This document shows positions 1 through 7,815 of a stretch of DNA of 34,193 nucleotides, in pieces (position 1 is the first letter of the stretch; the number at the start of each line of letters is the position of its first letter). The stretch covers positions 1-34,193 of the forward strand of contig JAIRZB010000021.1 of NCBI GenBank assembly GCA_031267435.1. The letters run 5' to 3'. The position numbers were made by a program, and so were the translations under genes. Under the pieces are notes generated by a model. That model was not told the DNA's origin. It searched no databases and saw nothing but the letters and a program-made list of their open reading frames with translations. This DNA is from Puniceicoccales bacterium. GTDB lineage: Bacteria; Verrucomicrobiota; Verrucomicrobiia; Opitutales; LL51.

Positions 1-771
1 GACCTCCTTGATGACGCGGAGCTACTGGATCTCGTTGAGATGGAAGTGCGTGATCTGCTAATAAAATATGAATTTGACGGTGATAATATTACGGTTATCC
101 GCGGTTCGGCTCTGGCGGCATTGGAGGGAAAGCCGGAGGGTGTAGAGGCAATTGGGCGACTTTTGGAGGCACTCGACAAGGATATTCCTGAACCACAGCG
201 CGACATCGACAAGCCATTTTTGATGGCGGTCGAGGATGTTTTTTCCATTACGGGTCGCGGAACGGTGGCGACTGGGCGTATCGAACGCGGTGTGGTTAAG
301 GTCGGCGAAGAGGTCGAAATTGTTGGCCTCGGTGATACGAAAAAAACAATTTGTACGGGCGTCGAAATGTTTCGCAAGTTACTCGATGAGGGGCGTGCCG
401 GCGACAATGTTGGTTTATTGCTGCGCGGTCTTGAAAAGAAGGAAGTGGAGCGCGGTCAAGTCATTGCAAAACCGAAAAGTATCACGCCCCATTTTAAGGC
501 AAAGGCTGAAATTTACGTTTTAACCAAGGATGAAGGCGGACGCCATACGCCGTTTTTTAATGGCTATCGACCGCAATTCTTTTTTGGAACGGCGGATGTG
601 ACAGGGGTTGTGACGTTGCCGGATGGAACGGAAATGGTTATGCCGGGAGATAATTTGAATGTGGCGCTCGAGTTGCAGAAGAAGATTGCCATGGAAAAAG
701 GGCAGCGCTTTGCGATTCGCGAGGGCGGTCGGACGATTGGTGCGGGGCGCATTACTGAGATTATTGAGTGA
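1..771 (+). CDS. tuf: Elongation factor Tu, C-terminal 256 residues (5' end outside window)
   Basis: EF-Tu carries aminoacyl-tRNA to the ribosome as a GTP-dependent ternary complex. The open frame runs from base 1, so the gene begins upstream; about 256 of the usual ~395 residues are present. The visible part starts after the GTP-binding motifs, with ELLDLVEMEVRDLL and the G5-like RGSALAAL, then domain 2 (VFSITGRGTVATGRIERG) and domain 3 ending GGRTIGAGRITEII, all typical. An internal ATG at 40 is not the true start because homology continues upstream of it. It is followed by tRNA-Trp and secE, the order known from Chlamydiae and relatives, instead of lying between fusA and rpsJ. Whether a second tuf exists elsewhere cannot be seen. 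Confidence 0.97.
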   Translation, partial: DLLDDAELLDLVEMEVRDLLIKYEFDGDNITVIRGSALAALEGKPEGVEAIGRLLEALDKDIPEPQRDIDKPFLMAVEDVFSITGRGTVATGRIERGVVKVGEEVEIVGLGDTKKTICTGVEMFRKLLDEGRAGDNVGLLLRGLEKKEVERGQVIAKPKSITPHFKAKAEIYVLTKDEGGRHTPFFNGYRPQFFFGTADVTGVVTLPDGTEMVMPGDNLNVALELQKKIAMEKGQRFAIREGGRTIGAGRITEIIE

Positions 772-827
772 AATTGGTAAAAATTATTGACTATAGGGTA
801 CAAAAATCCTTTTGTTGATTAACTGAT

Positions 828-903
828 AGGAGAATAGCTCAATTGGCAGAGCAACGGTCTCCAAAACCGTAGGTTGGGGGTTCGAGACCCTCTTCTCCTG
901 CCA
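828..903 (+). tRNA. trnW: tRNA-Trp (anticodon CCA), 3' CCA encoded
   Basis: A full cloverleaf can be drawn. The acceptor stem AGGAGAA (828-834) pairs with TTCTCCT (893-899). The D stem is GCTC/GAGC. The anticodon stem ACGGT/ACCGT encloses loop CTCCAAA with anticodon CCA. The T stem GGGGG/CCCTC has one G-U pair around TTCGAGA. The discriminator is G900, typical of bacterial tRNA-Trp, and CCA is encoded at 901-903. It lies 56 bases after tuf and only 12 bases before the secE start, so it is probably cut out of a tuf-secE-nusG transcript. Confidence 0.97.
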
Positions 904-915
904 GCAAGTATATGT

Positions 916-1140
916 ATGAAGATGAGAAATCCCTTGAGACGAGTCGGTATATTTTTTGGCGAGACGGCGAGCGAGCTTAAAAAAGCTTCTTGGCCAAGTC
1001 AAAAAGAAATGCGTCATTACGTCAGCGTTGTGCTAGTCGGGATGGCGATTTTGGGCGTTTATGTGGCGATTGTAGATTTTGCGCTTTTACACATTGTGGA
1101 GTTGTGTAGCGATTGGGTACGGGGGCGTTTAGGGCGATAG
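916..1140 (+). CDS. secE: Preprotein translocase subunit SecE
   Basis: SecE clamps SecY in the SecYEG protein-conducting channel of the inner membrane. The 74-residue product has the short single-span form: an amphipathic cytoplasmic helix with the SecE signature ELKKASWPSQKEM (about residues 19-31), then one membrane segment (VVLVGMAILGVYVAIVDFALL). A longer frame exists from 874, but that GTG lies inside the tRNA, so ATG 916 is chosen; ATG 922 is also possible. There is no clear Shine-Dalgarno sequence. It precedes nusG as in most bacteria. Confidence 0.92.
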   Translation: MKMRNPLRRVGIFFGETASELKKASWPSQKEMRHYVSVVLVGMAILGVYVAIVDFALLHIVELCSDWVRGRLGR

Positions 1141-1142
1141 CG

Positions 1143-1709
1143 ATGGTACTTTCAATGCAGGATTCGCGCTGGTACGCTTTGCAAGTTTTTTCCAATCAGG
1201 AGGCTAAGGTGAAGGTGTATCTTGATAAATTTGCTATCCGGGAAGGAGTGGCGATTGACGAAGTTTTGGTGCCATCGGAGAAGGTGGTTGAGATTAAAAA
1301 TGGTAAGCGCTATCATCGTATCAAAAAGTTTTATCCAGGCTATGTATTCGTTCGAATGAAGTTATACAATGAGGAAGAAAAATTGTTGCAATCTCCGTGG
1401 TATTTCGTGCGCAATGTACAGGGTGTATTGAATTTTGTGGGCGGCGAGCGGCCGGTACCGTTGCGGGAGGATGAAGTGAGCCGGATTTTGGATCAGGCGA
1501 AGGCTGCGGCAACGGCGGCACCCGTGCAGCGGGTACAATTTAAGGCTGGGAGCAAGGTAAAAATTACGGATGGTCCATTTGCGGAGTCTTTGGGTAATGT
1601 GTCGGAAATCGATTTGGAGAATGGAAAGATGCAAGTATCCGTATCATTGTTTGGTCGGGAGACACCGGTGGAGTTAGAGTTTTGGCAAGCGGAAATAGTA
1701 AGAGAGTAA
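1143..1709 (+). CDS. nusG: Transcription termination/antitermination factor NusG
   Basis: NusG binds RNA polymerase, suppresses pausing and links it to Rho or to the leading ribosome. The protein of about 188 residues has an NGN domain (RWYALQVFSNQEAK to the VRNVQGVLNFVGG region) and a C-terminal KOW domain (FKAGSKVKITDGPFAE onward). ATG 1143 is chosen because AGGG lies about 9 bases upstream; ATG 1155 is an alternative, and the upstream start at 1113 would overlap secE. It starts 2 bases after the secE stop and ends 4 bases before rplK, so the genes are likely cotranscribed. Confidence 0.96.
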   Translation: MVLSMQDSRWYALQVFSNQEAKVKVYLDKFAIREGVAIDEVLVPSEKVVEIKNGKRYHRIKKFYPGYVFVRMKLYNEEEKLLQSPWYFVRNVQGVLNFVGGERPVPLREDEVSRILDQAKAAATAAPVQRVQFKAGSKVKITDGPFAESLGNVSEIDLENGKMQVSVSLFGRETPVELEFWQAEIVRE

Positions 1710-1713
1710 AATT

Positions 1714-2139
1714 ATGGCAAAAAAAATAGTAAAGCAAATTAAGTTGCAGTTGCCGGCTGGGGCGGCGAATCCCGCACCTCCGGTTGGTCCTGCGCTCGGG
1801 TCGGCCGGTGTAAATATTATGGGCTTTTGCAAGGAGTTTAATGCGCGAACGAAAGATATGTCCGGGATGATTATTCCTGCCGTGATTTCTGTCTATGCCG
1901 ATCGCTCGTTTACCTTCGAGTTGAAGTCTCCGCCCGCTTCGGTGTTATTGCAGAAGGCGGCAGGAGTCACGAAGGGTTCCAGTGTGCCGAATCGCACAAA
2001 GGTTGGCAAGGTGACGCACAGGCAATTGGAGGAAATTGCGGAAACGAAAAAAGCCGATCTCAATGTGGAAAATTTGGATGCGGCGGTAAAAATGATTGCG
2101 GGAACGGCGCGCAGCATGGGTATTGAAGTTGTTGGGTAA
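1714..2139 (+). CDS. rplK: 50S ribosomal protein L11
   Basis: L11 binds the GTPase-associated region of 23S rRNA and is needed for stringent-response sensing by RelA. The 141-residue length is exactly usual. The N-terminal domain (KLQLPAGAANPAPPVGPALG, the proline-rich switch) and the C-terminal RNA-binding domain (KVTHRQLEEIAETK, GTARSMGIEV) are both intact. It begins 4 bases after nusG, leaving no room for the leader that carries the L1-binding mRNA site in enterobacteria. Confidence 0.98.
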   Translation: MAKKIVKQIKLQLPAGAANPAPPVGPALGSAGVNIMGFCKEFNARTKDMSGMIIPAVISVYADRSFTFELKSPPASVLLQKAAGVTKGSSVPNRTKVGKVTHRQLEEIAETKKADLNVENLDAAVKMIAGTARSMGIEVVG

Positions 2140-2238
2140 TTGTTGGTTTAGGGAATTTAGGGAAAATTGTTTTTGCTGGAATATTTTAAATGGCTTGACA
2201 AAGATAAAAATTGCCCTAGCGGTATTTATGATTTGTTT

Positions 2239-2946
2239 ATGAAAAAACGGAGCAAGCGTCAGTTAAAGGGGCATGAGGTTGCTGATCTAAGCCAGTACTT
2301 TTCCGTCGAGAATGCCGTTGCATTACTCGAAAGAATGCCAAAGGCTCGTTTCGATGAGACCGTAGAGTTAGCGCTTCACCTGGGTGTCGATCCCAAGCAA
2401 AGCGACCAAATGGTTCGCGGAATCGTGAGCTTACCGAATGGTAGTGGCAAGCGAGTGCGGGTTTTGGTATTTACAGAGAAGCCGGAAGAGGCAATGGCGG
2501 CGGGGGCCGATTTTGCCGGTCTAGAGGATTTGATTGAAAAAATTCAATCCGGGTGGCTTGATTTTGATGTGGCGATTTCGACGACTTCCGCGATGAAGCA
2601 GGTACGCAATGTCGCTAGAATACTGGGGCCGCGTGGCATTATGCCGAATCCAAAATCGGGAACAGTTTCCGATGATGTTGCGGGAGCGGTTCACGAGGTA
2701 AAGGCGGGGCGCGTTGAATTTAAAATGGATAAAACGGCGAATATGGCTGTTGTTGTGGGGAAGCGTTCCTTTGCGGCGGATAAATTGGTGGAAAACATAG
2801 GAACGGCCATTGATGTGATTGTAAAAGCGAAACCTGCGAGTATTTCGGGTGGTTTTATTAAAAATATGACACTAACGGCGACAATGGCTCCGGGAATTAG
2901 GTTGGAACGCGGAATTTACAGTGTGGGTTCGGGAGGAGCATTATGA
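2239..2946 (+). CDS. rplA: 50S ribosomal protein L1
   Basis: L1 forms the mobile stalk beside the E site and helps release deacylated tRNA; in many bacteria it also represses its own mRNA. From ATG 2239 (MKKRSKRQ) the protein is 235 residues, the normal size. Signature features include the ARFDETVELALHLGVDPKQ region, the ILGPRGIMPNPKSGT loop and a C-terminal GGFIKNMTLTATMAPG segment. The frame extends upstream to 2167, but those residues do not resemble L1. The 99-base gap before it is among the largest in the cluster. Its stop codon overlaps the rplJ start (ATGA). Confidence 0.97.
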   Translation: MKKRSKRQLKGHEVADLSQYFSVENAVALLERMPKARFDETVELALHLGVDPKQSDQMVRGIVSLPNGSGKRVRVLVFTEKPEEAMAAGADFAGLEDLIEKIQSGWLDFDVAISTTSAMKQVRNVARILGPRGIMPNPKSGTVSDDVAGAVHEVKAGRVEFKMDKTANMAVVVGKRSFAADKLVENIGTAIDVIVKAKPASISGGFIKNMTLTATMAPGIRLERGIYSVGSGGAL

Positions 2947-3458
2947 AAGCTGAGAAGAAGTTTTTAGTCAGTGAGGTTTGTGATCATCTTGGTAAGTCGG
3001 ATTATGTTTATCTGGCGGACTTTTCTCGCGTGACCGTTGCGGCGATTTCCACGCTTCGCAGGAATTTACGGAGTGACGACGCGGAATGTCATATCGTTAA
3101 AAATAGTGTATTGAAAATTGCGCTTAGTGAAAATGGCTGTGAAGATTTGGATGATAAATGCTTTGAGGGGCACACGGCGATTATCGTTGGCGGTATAAAT
3201 CCCGCAGGGGTCGCGAAAGTTTTATTCAAATTTTCCAAAGATAATGAGGAAAAAATGGGCGTAAAAGGTGGCGCGCTTTCCAAGCATCCGTTGGCGGTTG
3301 GCGAGATTAAGGCGCTATCGGAGTTGCCATCACTCGAAGTTTTGCGTGCGCAGGTTCTAGCATTGTTCAATACGCCGGCACAGCAGCTGGTGAGGGTGTT
3401 TAATGCGGTACCGCAGGGTATGGTCAATGTTTTACAGGCGAGGGCGAAGGAAGTTTAG
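2943..3458 (+). CDS. rplJ: 50S ribosomal protein L10
   Basis: L10 anchors L7/L12 dimers to form the ribosomal stalk. The 171-residue protein has the globular N-terminal domain (ADFSRVTVAAISTLRRNLR, then HIVKNSVLKIA) and a C-terminal helix for L7/L12 binding (VLALFNTPAQQLVRVFNAVP). The start overlaps the rplA stop by 4 bases and is preceded by a strong GGGAGGAG ribosome-binding site inside rplA. The separate structured leader that L10 binds in many bacteria therefore has no intergenic room here; translational coupling to rplA is likely. Confidence 0.96.
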   Translation: MKAEKKFLVSEVCDHLGKSDYVYLADFSRVTVAAISTLRRNLRSDDAECHIVKNSVLKIALSENGCEDLDDKCFEGHTAIIVGGINPAGVAKVLFKFSKDNEEKMGVKGGALSKHPLAVGEIKALSELPSLEVLRAQVLALFNTPAQQLVRVFNAVPQGMVNVLQARAKEV

Positions 3459-3539
3459 CATTAGAAAAGAAATGAATTTAGGGGAGAGTTCTCTTAAATG
3501 GCAATGGTTGTCGCTAAATTTGTTTCTGGAGGATAAAAA

Positions 3540-3923
3540 ATGGCAAATATTACAAAGGATCAAGTTATCGATTGGCTGAGTTCTCAATCCGTTTTAGAAA
3601 TTGCCGGATTGGTGAAGGACTTGGAAGAGAAGTGGGGTGTTAGTGCGAGTGCTCCCGTGGCAGCGATTGCAATGCCCGCAGCGGGGGCAGCGGCTGAGGT
3701 CAAGGAGGAAAAAACGGAGTTTGACGTTATTCTATTGTCCGCCGGGGATAATAAAATTAATGTCATCAAGGAAGTTCGCGCTATTACCGGCCTCGGACTA
3801 AAGGAAGCGAAAGAACTCGTCGATGGCGCACCAAAGCCCGTTAAGGAGATTGTTTCGAAGGCTGATGCGGAAGAAATGAAAAAGAAGTTGGAAGCGGCCG
3901 GCGCCAAAGTAGAACTTAAGTAA
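3540..3923 (+). CDS. rplL: 50S ribosomal protein L7/L12
   Basis: L7/L12 is the multi-copy stalk protein that recruits translation GTPases. The 127-residue protein has the N-terminal dimerisation domain (KDQVIDWLSSQSVLEIAGLV), an Ala/Pro-rich hinge (about residues 38-55) and the conserved C-terminal domain (TEFDVILLSAGDNKINVIK, GLGLKEAKELVDGAPKPVKE). The 81-base gap from rplJ and the strong CTGGAGGAT site 6-7 bases before the ATG fit the need to make several copies per ribosome. Confidence 0.98.
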   Translation: MANITKDQVIDWLSSQSVLEIAGLVKDLEEKWGVSASAPVAAIAMPAAGAAAEVKEEKTEFDVILLSAGDNKINVIKEVRAITGLGLKEAKELVDGAPKPVKEIVSKADAEEMKKKLEAAGAKVELK

Positions 3924-3953
3924 TTGGATAGTTGTTTGATCAAGTTAAGGTGT

Positions 3954-3994
3954 GCAGTTTTGTGGACTTCCTCGAGGTCTGCAGAGCTGTTTTT
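3954..3994 (+). promoter_or_regulatory. Stem-loop in the rplL-rpoB gap, possible attenuator or processing site
   Basis: GACTTC (3965-3970) pairs with GAGGTC (3974-3979) around a CTC loop with one G-U pair. A flanking GCAG (3954-3957) can pair with CTGC (3979-3982) as an alternative extension. A short T run (3990-3994) follows but is 11 bases past the stem, so it is not a standard intrinsic terminator. In E. coli a partial terminator and an RNase III site lie in this same gap; the parallel is inferred from position only. Confidence 0.35.
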
Positions 3995-4038
3995 GTTGTC
4001 GTGTGAAATTTAGTTAAAGGTGTTTGTGTTTTTCTCGT

Positions 4039-7000
4039 ATGACTGATAGAATTAATTTCGGAAAACTGGAGGAAGTTATTTCTCCTCCAAATTTTATAGA
4101 AAATCAAATCGATTCGTTTAAGGAATTTTTACAGGGCGATGTTGCGGTTGGAAGTCGAAAAAATATTGGCTTAGAAAGCGCTTTTCGCGATTTTTTTCCC
4201 ATTGAAAGTTACGACGGAAAGTGTCGGCTGGAGTATGTTTCCTACCGCATTTGTGAGCCGCGTCACAGCGAAGATTATTGCATTTGCGATGGAACAACCT
4301 TTGCGAGTTCGCTGTACGTTACGCTTCGGCTATGCGAAGAAGGGGAAATGCGGGAGGAGGAGATTTATTTTGGTGAATTTCCGGTCATGGGGAAACGGGG
4401 CTCCTTTGTGATCAATGGTGCGGAGCGTGTCGTTGTAAGTCAGCTACACCGTTCGCCGGGGGTCTGTTTCGAAGAAACTATCCATGCCAGCGGGAAAGTG
4501 CTCCATGCGTTCAGAATCATACCCGATCGCGGCACGTGGCTCGAGGTGCAATTTGATCCCAATGATCTGTTGTATGTGTATTTAGATCGCCGTCGCCGTC
4601 GCAGGAAATTTTTATTGACGACCCTGCTTAGGGCATTCGGTAATAGTTCCGATCAGGAAATTTTGAGTTTATTCTATAAGATAGAAAATAAAAAAGTCTC
4701 TTCATTTAGGGCAGATGCGAATCTTGCTAATTATATTTTGGTCGATGATGTTGTCGATGCGAAGGAGGGCATTGTTCTTGTTCGTGCCCATGAGTCGCTT
4801 TCGAAGGGATTGCTTCAGGCCTTTGAGGCTGCCGGAATTGAGCACTTGGATGTGGTTAATGTATCGTTTGACGATGGGTTATTGGTTCGTACGCTAAAAA
4901 AAGATCCCGCAAAGAATACGGAAGATGCATTGCGAGAAATTTATAAACGTTTGCGTCCCGGGGAACCGGTGATGGCTAATAATGCTGCGGGAATGATGTC
5001 TCGTTTATTTTTAGAACGGAAGCGCTACGATTTGGGTCGCGTTGGGCGAAGAAAATTGAATCAGCGCTTAAAACTTAATAAGGATATTGATGATCGCCTC
5101 GTCGATACGATAGATATTGTTGCGGCGACAAAATTTTTATGTCGTTTGCGCAAAGGGGAAGAGTACGTCGATGATATTGATCATCTCGGCAATCGGCGCA
5201 TACGCAATGTTGGAGAGTTATTGGTCAATCAGTGCCGTGCCGGTTTGGGAAAAATGGAGCGACTGATTCGCGAACGTATGGCGCTCTTTGACAATAGCGT
5301 GGATACGATTATTCCGCAGAAATTAGTTAATCCGAAAATTTTTATGAGTTCGGTGCGCGATTTTTTTGCGCGCAGTCAACTATCGCAGTTTATGGATCAG
5401 ATCAATCCATTGTCGGAATTGGCACACAAACGAAGGCTTTCGGCGCTTGGTCCGGGTGGTCTAAGTCGTGAGCGTGCAAGTTTCGAAGTGCGCGATGTTC
5501 ATTCGTCCCACTATGGTCGTATTTGTCCGATCGAGACTCCGGAAGGTCCCAATATTGGTCTTATTAATTCCCTGGGCACATTTGCGCGCGTCAATGAATT
5601 TGGGTTCATTGAGACGCCCTATCGCGCCATAAAGAATGGGCGTGTGACCGGTGAAGTGATTTATTTGGATGCGACCGATGAGGGCAGTTGTATGATTGCG
5701 CAGGCCAACTCGGAGATGGATGCCGATGGTAATCTTCTAGGGAATGTTGTGGTGCGCCAACGGGATATGATTTTGGAAGTTGAGCCATCGAAGGTGGACT
5801 ACATGGATGTTTCGCCCAAGCAAGTCATTTCCGTGGCGGCGGGGTTGATACCGTTTTTGGAGCATGATGATACTTCGCGGGCATTGATGGGAGCGAATAT
5901 GCAGCGACAGGGTGTGCCATTATTATCGCCGGAAGCTCCGCTCGTAGGGACGGGATTGGAACGAAAAGTTGCGGTTGATTCGAAAAATGTCGTTTCCGCG
6001 GTGGAAGATGGTATTGTGGCTTCGGTCGATGCGATGCGCGTCGTGGTGACAAAGGATGGTTTGATGCCTAAAAAACTGGATCCTAGGGGAAATCCATCGG
6101 CCGGTGTTCATATTTACAATTTGCGAAAATTTATCCGTTCCAATTCGGCTACTTGCTTTAATCAGCACCCAATAGTGGAGAAGGGGCAGGCGATCAAGGA
6201 AGGTGATCCATTGGCCGATGGAGCTGGAACGGATCATGGGGAATTGGCCTTGGGACGCAATGTTTTGGTCGCATTCATGCCTTGGAATGGTTACAATTTT
6301 CAGGATGCGATTATTCTAAGCGATCGGCTGGTGAAAGAAGATGTATTTACATCGGTTCACATTGAAGAGTTTGAAATCGTTGCGCGCGATACAAAACTAG
6401 GTGCTGAAGAAATTACTCGCGATATTCCGAATGTGGGCGATGAGGCATTGAAAAATTTGAATCGCGATGGTATCGTTCGCGTTGGAGCAGAAGTAAAAGC
6501 GGGCGATATTTTGGTTGGGAAAATTACACCAAAAAGTGAATCGGATTTGGCTCCAGAAGAAAAATTATTGCGAGCAATTTTTGGCGAAAAGGCGGCGGAT
6601 GTGAAAGATACGTCGCTTCTAGTGCCGCCGGGTTGCGAAGGTATTGTAATGGATGTTAAATTTTCCGGTAGTATCAGTGGGGAAAAGGAAGAGGTTTCCG
6701 AAGCGAATCTGCGCCGTCGCGTTAAAAAAGCTAATGAAGAATTTCGGGGGCAACTGGAAAAATTACAGGATGATTTGACGGAATCCCTTTCGAGCATTCT
6801 GTTAGGGGAAAAAATTCCACTCGATATTTCTAACGGAGAAACGGGGGAAATTATTATTCCGGCAAATCGTAAAATTACAAAAACGTTGCTACGTCGCATT
6901 GCGGCTTGTTTTGATACATTGGATATTCCCGCTTCGCCGGTAAGGAATCGTATCTTAGAAATTATTGATGCCTATCGCCAAAAATTTGTCGACCTCGAAA

Positions 7001-7803
7001 AGGAACGCATTCAGAGGGTGGAGGCGATTGAAGCGGGTGATATCGATGATACGGGTATCATTAAAAATGTAAAAGTATATGTGGCCAATAAGCGTAAAAT
7101 TCATATTGGTGACAAAATGGCCGGGCGCCATGGCAATAAGGGTGTGGTTTCGAAAATTGTTCCACGCGAGGACATGCCGTTTTTACCCGATGGAACGTCG
7201 GTCGATATTATTTTGAATCCCTTGGGCGTACCGAGTCGAATGAATGTGGGGCAAGTTTTGGAGACACATCTCGGTTGGGCTTGCGAAAAATTAGGAATTA
7301 AGGTTGCGACACCGGTCTTTGATGGTGTGCCGGAGTTGCAAATCCGCGAATACTTAAAGAAGGCAAATCTTCCAGAAAATGGAAAAAGTGTGCTCTACGA
7401 TGGTAGAACCGGAGAGCGTTTCGATCAGGAGGTGGTCGTCGGGTATATTTATATGATGAAGCTCAATCATTTGGTTGCCGATAAAATTCATGCGCGTGCG
7501 GTAGGTCCCTACAGTTTGGTGACGCAACAGCCCTTGGGAGGAAAGGCTCAATACGGTGGGCAGCGTTTCGGAGAAATGGAGGTTTGGGCGCTTGAAGCCT
7601 ATGGTGCGGCGTATACATTACAGGAAATGCTGACCATTAAGTCGGACGATGTCCAAGGACGGACGAAAGCCTACGAATCCTTGGTTAAAGGCGATCGTTC
7701 TTTGGAGACGGGTGTGCCCCAGTCTTTCAACGTTTTAATGAAAGAAATTCAAAGTTTGTGTCTCGACATTCGGTTGGAGCACGATGAAATATTTGCGGAG
7801 TAA
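4039..7803 (+). CDS. rpoB: DNA-directed RNA polymerase subunit beta
   Basis: Beta forms one pincer of RNA polymerase and part of the active site. The 1254-residue protein is full length. The rifampicin-pocket region near residues 448-475 contains SQFMDQINPLSELAHKRR, with Asp, His and Ser at the classic resistance positions kept. It is followed by CPIETPEGPNIGLINSL and the late catalytic segment HIGDKMAGRHGNKGVVSK, and ends with the switch-region LGGKAQYGGQRFGEMEVWAL. ATG 4039 (MTDRINFGK) is preferred over an in-frame TTG at 4024 because family N termini begin near xxRxNFGK; no good ribosome-binding site is seen before it. rpoC follows after 12 bases. Confidence 0.98.
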   Translation: MTDRINFGKLEEVISPPNFIENQIDSFKEFLQGDVAVGSRKNIGLESAFRDFFPIESYDGKCRLEYVSYRICEPRHSEDYCICDGTTFASSLYVTLRLCEEGEMREEEIYFGEFPVMGKRGSFVINGAERVVVSQLHRSPGVCFEETIHASGKVLHAFRIIPDRGTWLEVQFDPNDLLYVYLDRRRRRRKFLLTTLLRAFGNSSDQEILSLFYKIENKKVSSFRADANLANYILVDDVVDAKEGIVLVRAHESLSKGLLQAFEAAGIEHLDVVNVSFDDGLLVRTLKKDPAKNTEDALREIYKRLRPGEPVMANNAAGMMSRLFLERKRYDLGRVGRRKLNQRLKLNKDIDDRLVDTIDIVAATKFLCRLRKGEEYVDDIDHLGNRRIRNVGELLVNQCRAGLGKMERLIRERMALFDNSVDTIIPQKLVNPKIFMSSVRDFFARSQLSQFMDQINPLSELAHKRRLSALGPGGLSRERASFEVRDVHSSHYGRICPIETPEGPNIGLINSLGTFARVNEFGFIETPYRAIKNGRVTGEVIYLDATDEGSCMIAQANSEMDADGNLLGNVVVRQRDMILEVEPSKVDYMDVSPKQVISVAAGLIPFLEHDDTSRALMGANMQRQGVPLLSPEAPLVGTGLERKVAVDSKNVVSAVEDGIVASVDAMRVVVTKDGLMPKKLDPRGNPSAGVHIYNLRKFIRSNSATCFNQHPIVEKGQAIKEGDPLADGAGTDHGELALGRNVLVAFMPWNGYNFQDAIILSDRLVKEDVFTSVHIEEFEIVARDTKLGAEEITRDIPNVGDEALKNLNRDGIVRVGAEVKAGDILVGKITPKSESDLAPEEKLLRAIFGEKAADVKDTSLLVPPGCEGIVMDVKFSGSISGEKEEVSEANLRRRVKKANEEFRGQLEKLQDDLTESLSSILLGEKIPLDISNGETGEIIIPANRKITKTLLRRIAACFDTLDIPASPVRNRILEIIDAYRQKFVDLEKERIQRVEAIEAGDIDDTGIIKNVKVYVANKRKIHIGDKMAGRHGNKGVVSKIVPREDMPFLPDGTSVDIILNPLGVPSRMNVGQVLETHLGWACEKLGIKVATPVFDGVPELQIREYLKKANLPENGKSVLYDGRTGERFDQEVVVGYIYMMKLNHLVADKIHARAVGPYSLVTQQPLGGKAQYGGQRFGEMEVWALEAYGAAYTLQEMLTIKSDDVQGRTKAYESLVKGDRSLETGVPQSFNVLMKEIQSLCLDIRLEHDEIFAE

Positions 7804-7815
7804 GGAAAATTTAAA

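Noticed and set aside
787..815. TTGACT as a promoter before tRNA-Trp, and the ACAAAA/TTTTGT hairpin (800-815) as a terminator after tuf
   Set aside because: No -10 box at normal spacing; the hairpin is six mostly A-T pairs with no T run after it, too weak to terminate.
874..915. Upstream start for secE
   Set aside because: These codons lie in the T arm and acceptor stem of tRNA-Trp and do not resemble SecE.
2195..2223. Perfect TTGACA in the rplK-rplA gap as a promoter -35 box
   Set aside because: No -10-like hexamer occurs at 15-19 bases; the nearest A/T-rich hexamer (TATTTA) is 22 bases away.
3484..3496. Small palindrome AGAGTTCTCT in the rplJ-rplL gap
   Set aside because: Only four base pairs with a two-base loop; not stable and without a partner element.
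6357..6899. 180-codon open frame on the - strand inside rpoB
   Set aside because: It is fully antisense to conserved rpoB codons, has Ser/Arg/Phe-rich composition typical of a shadow frame, and no recognisable domain or ribosome-binding site.
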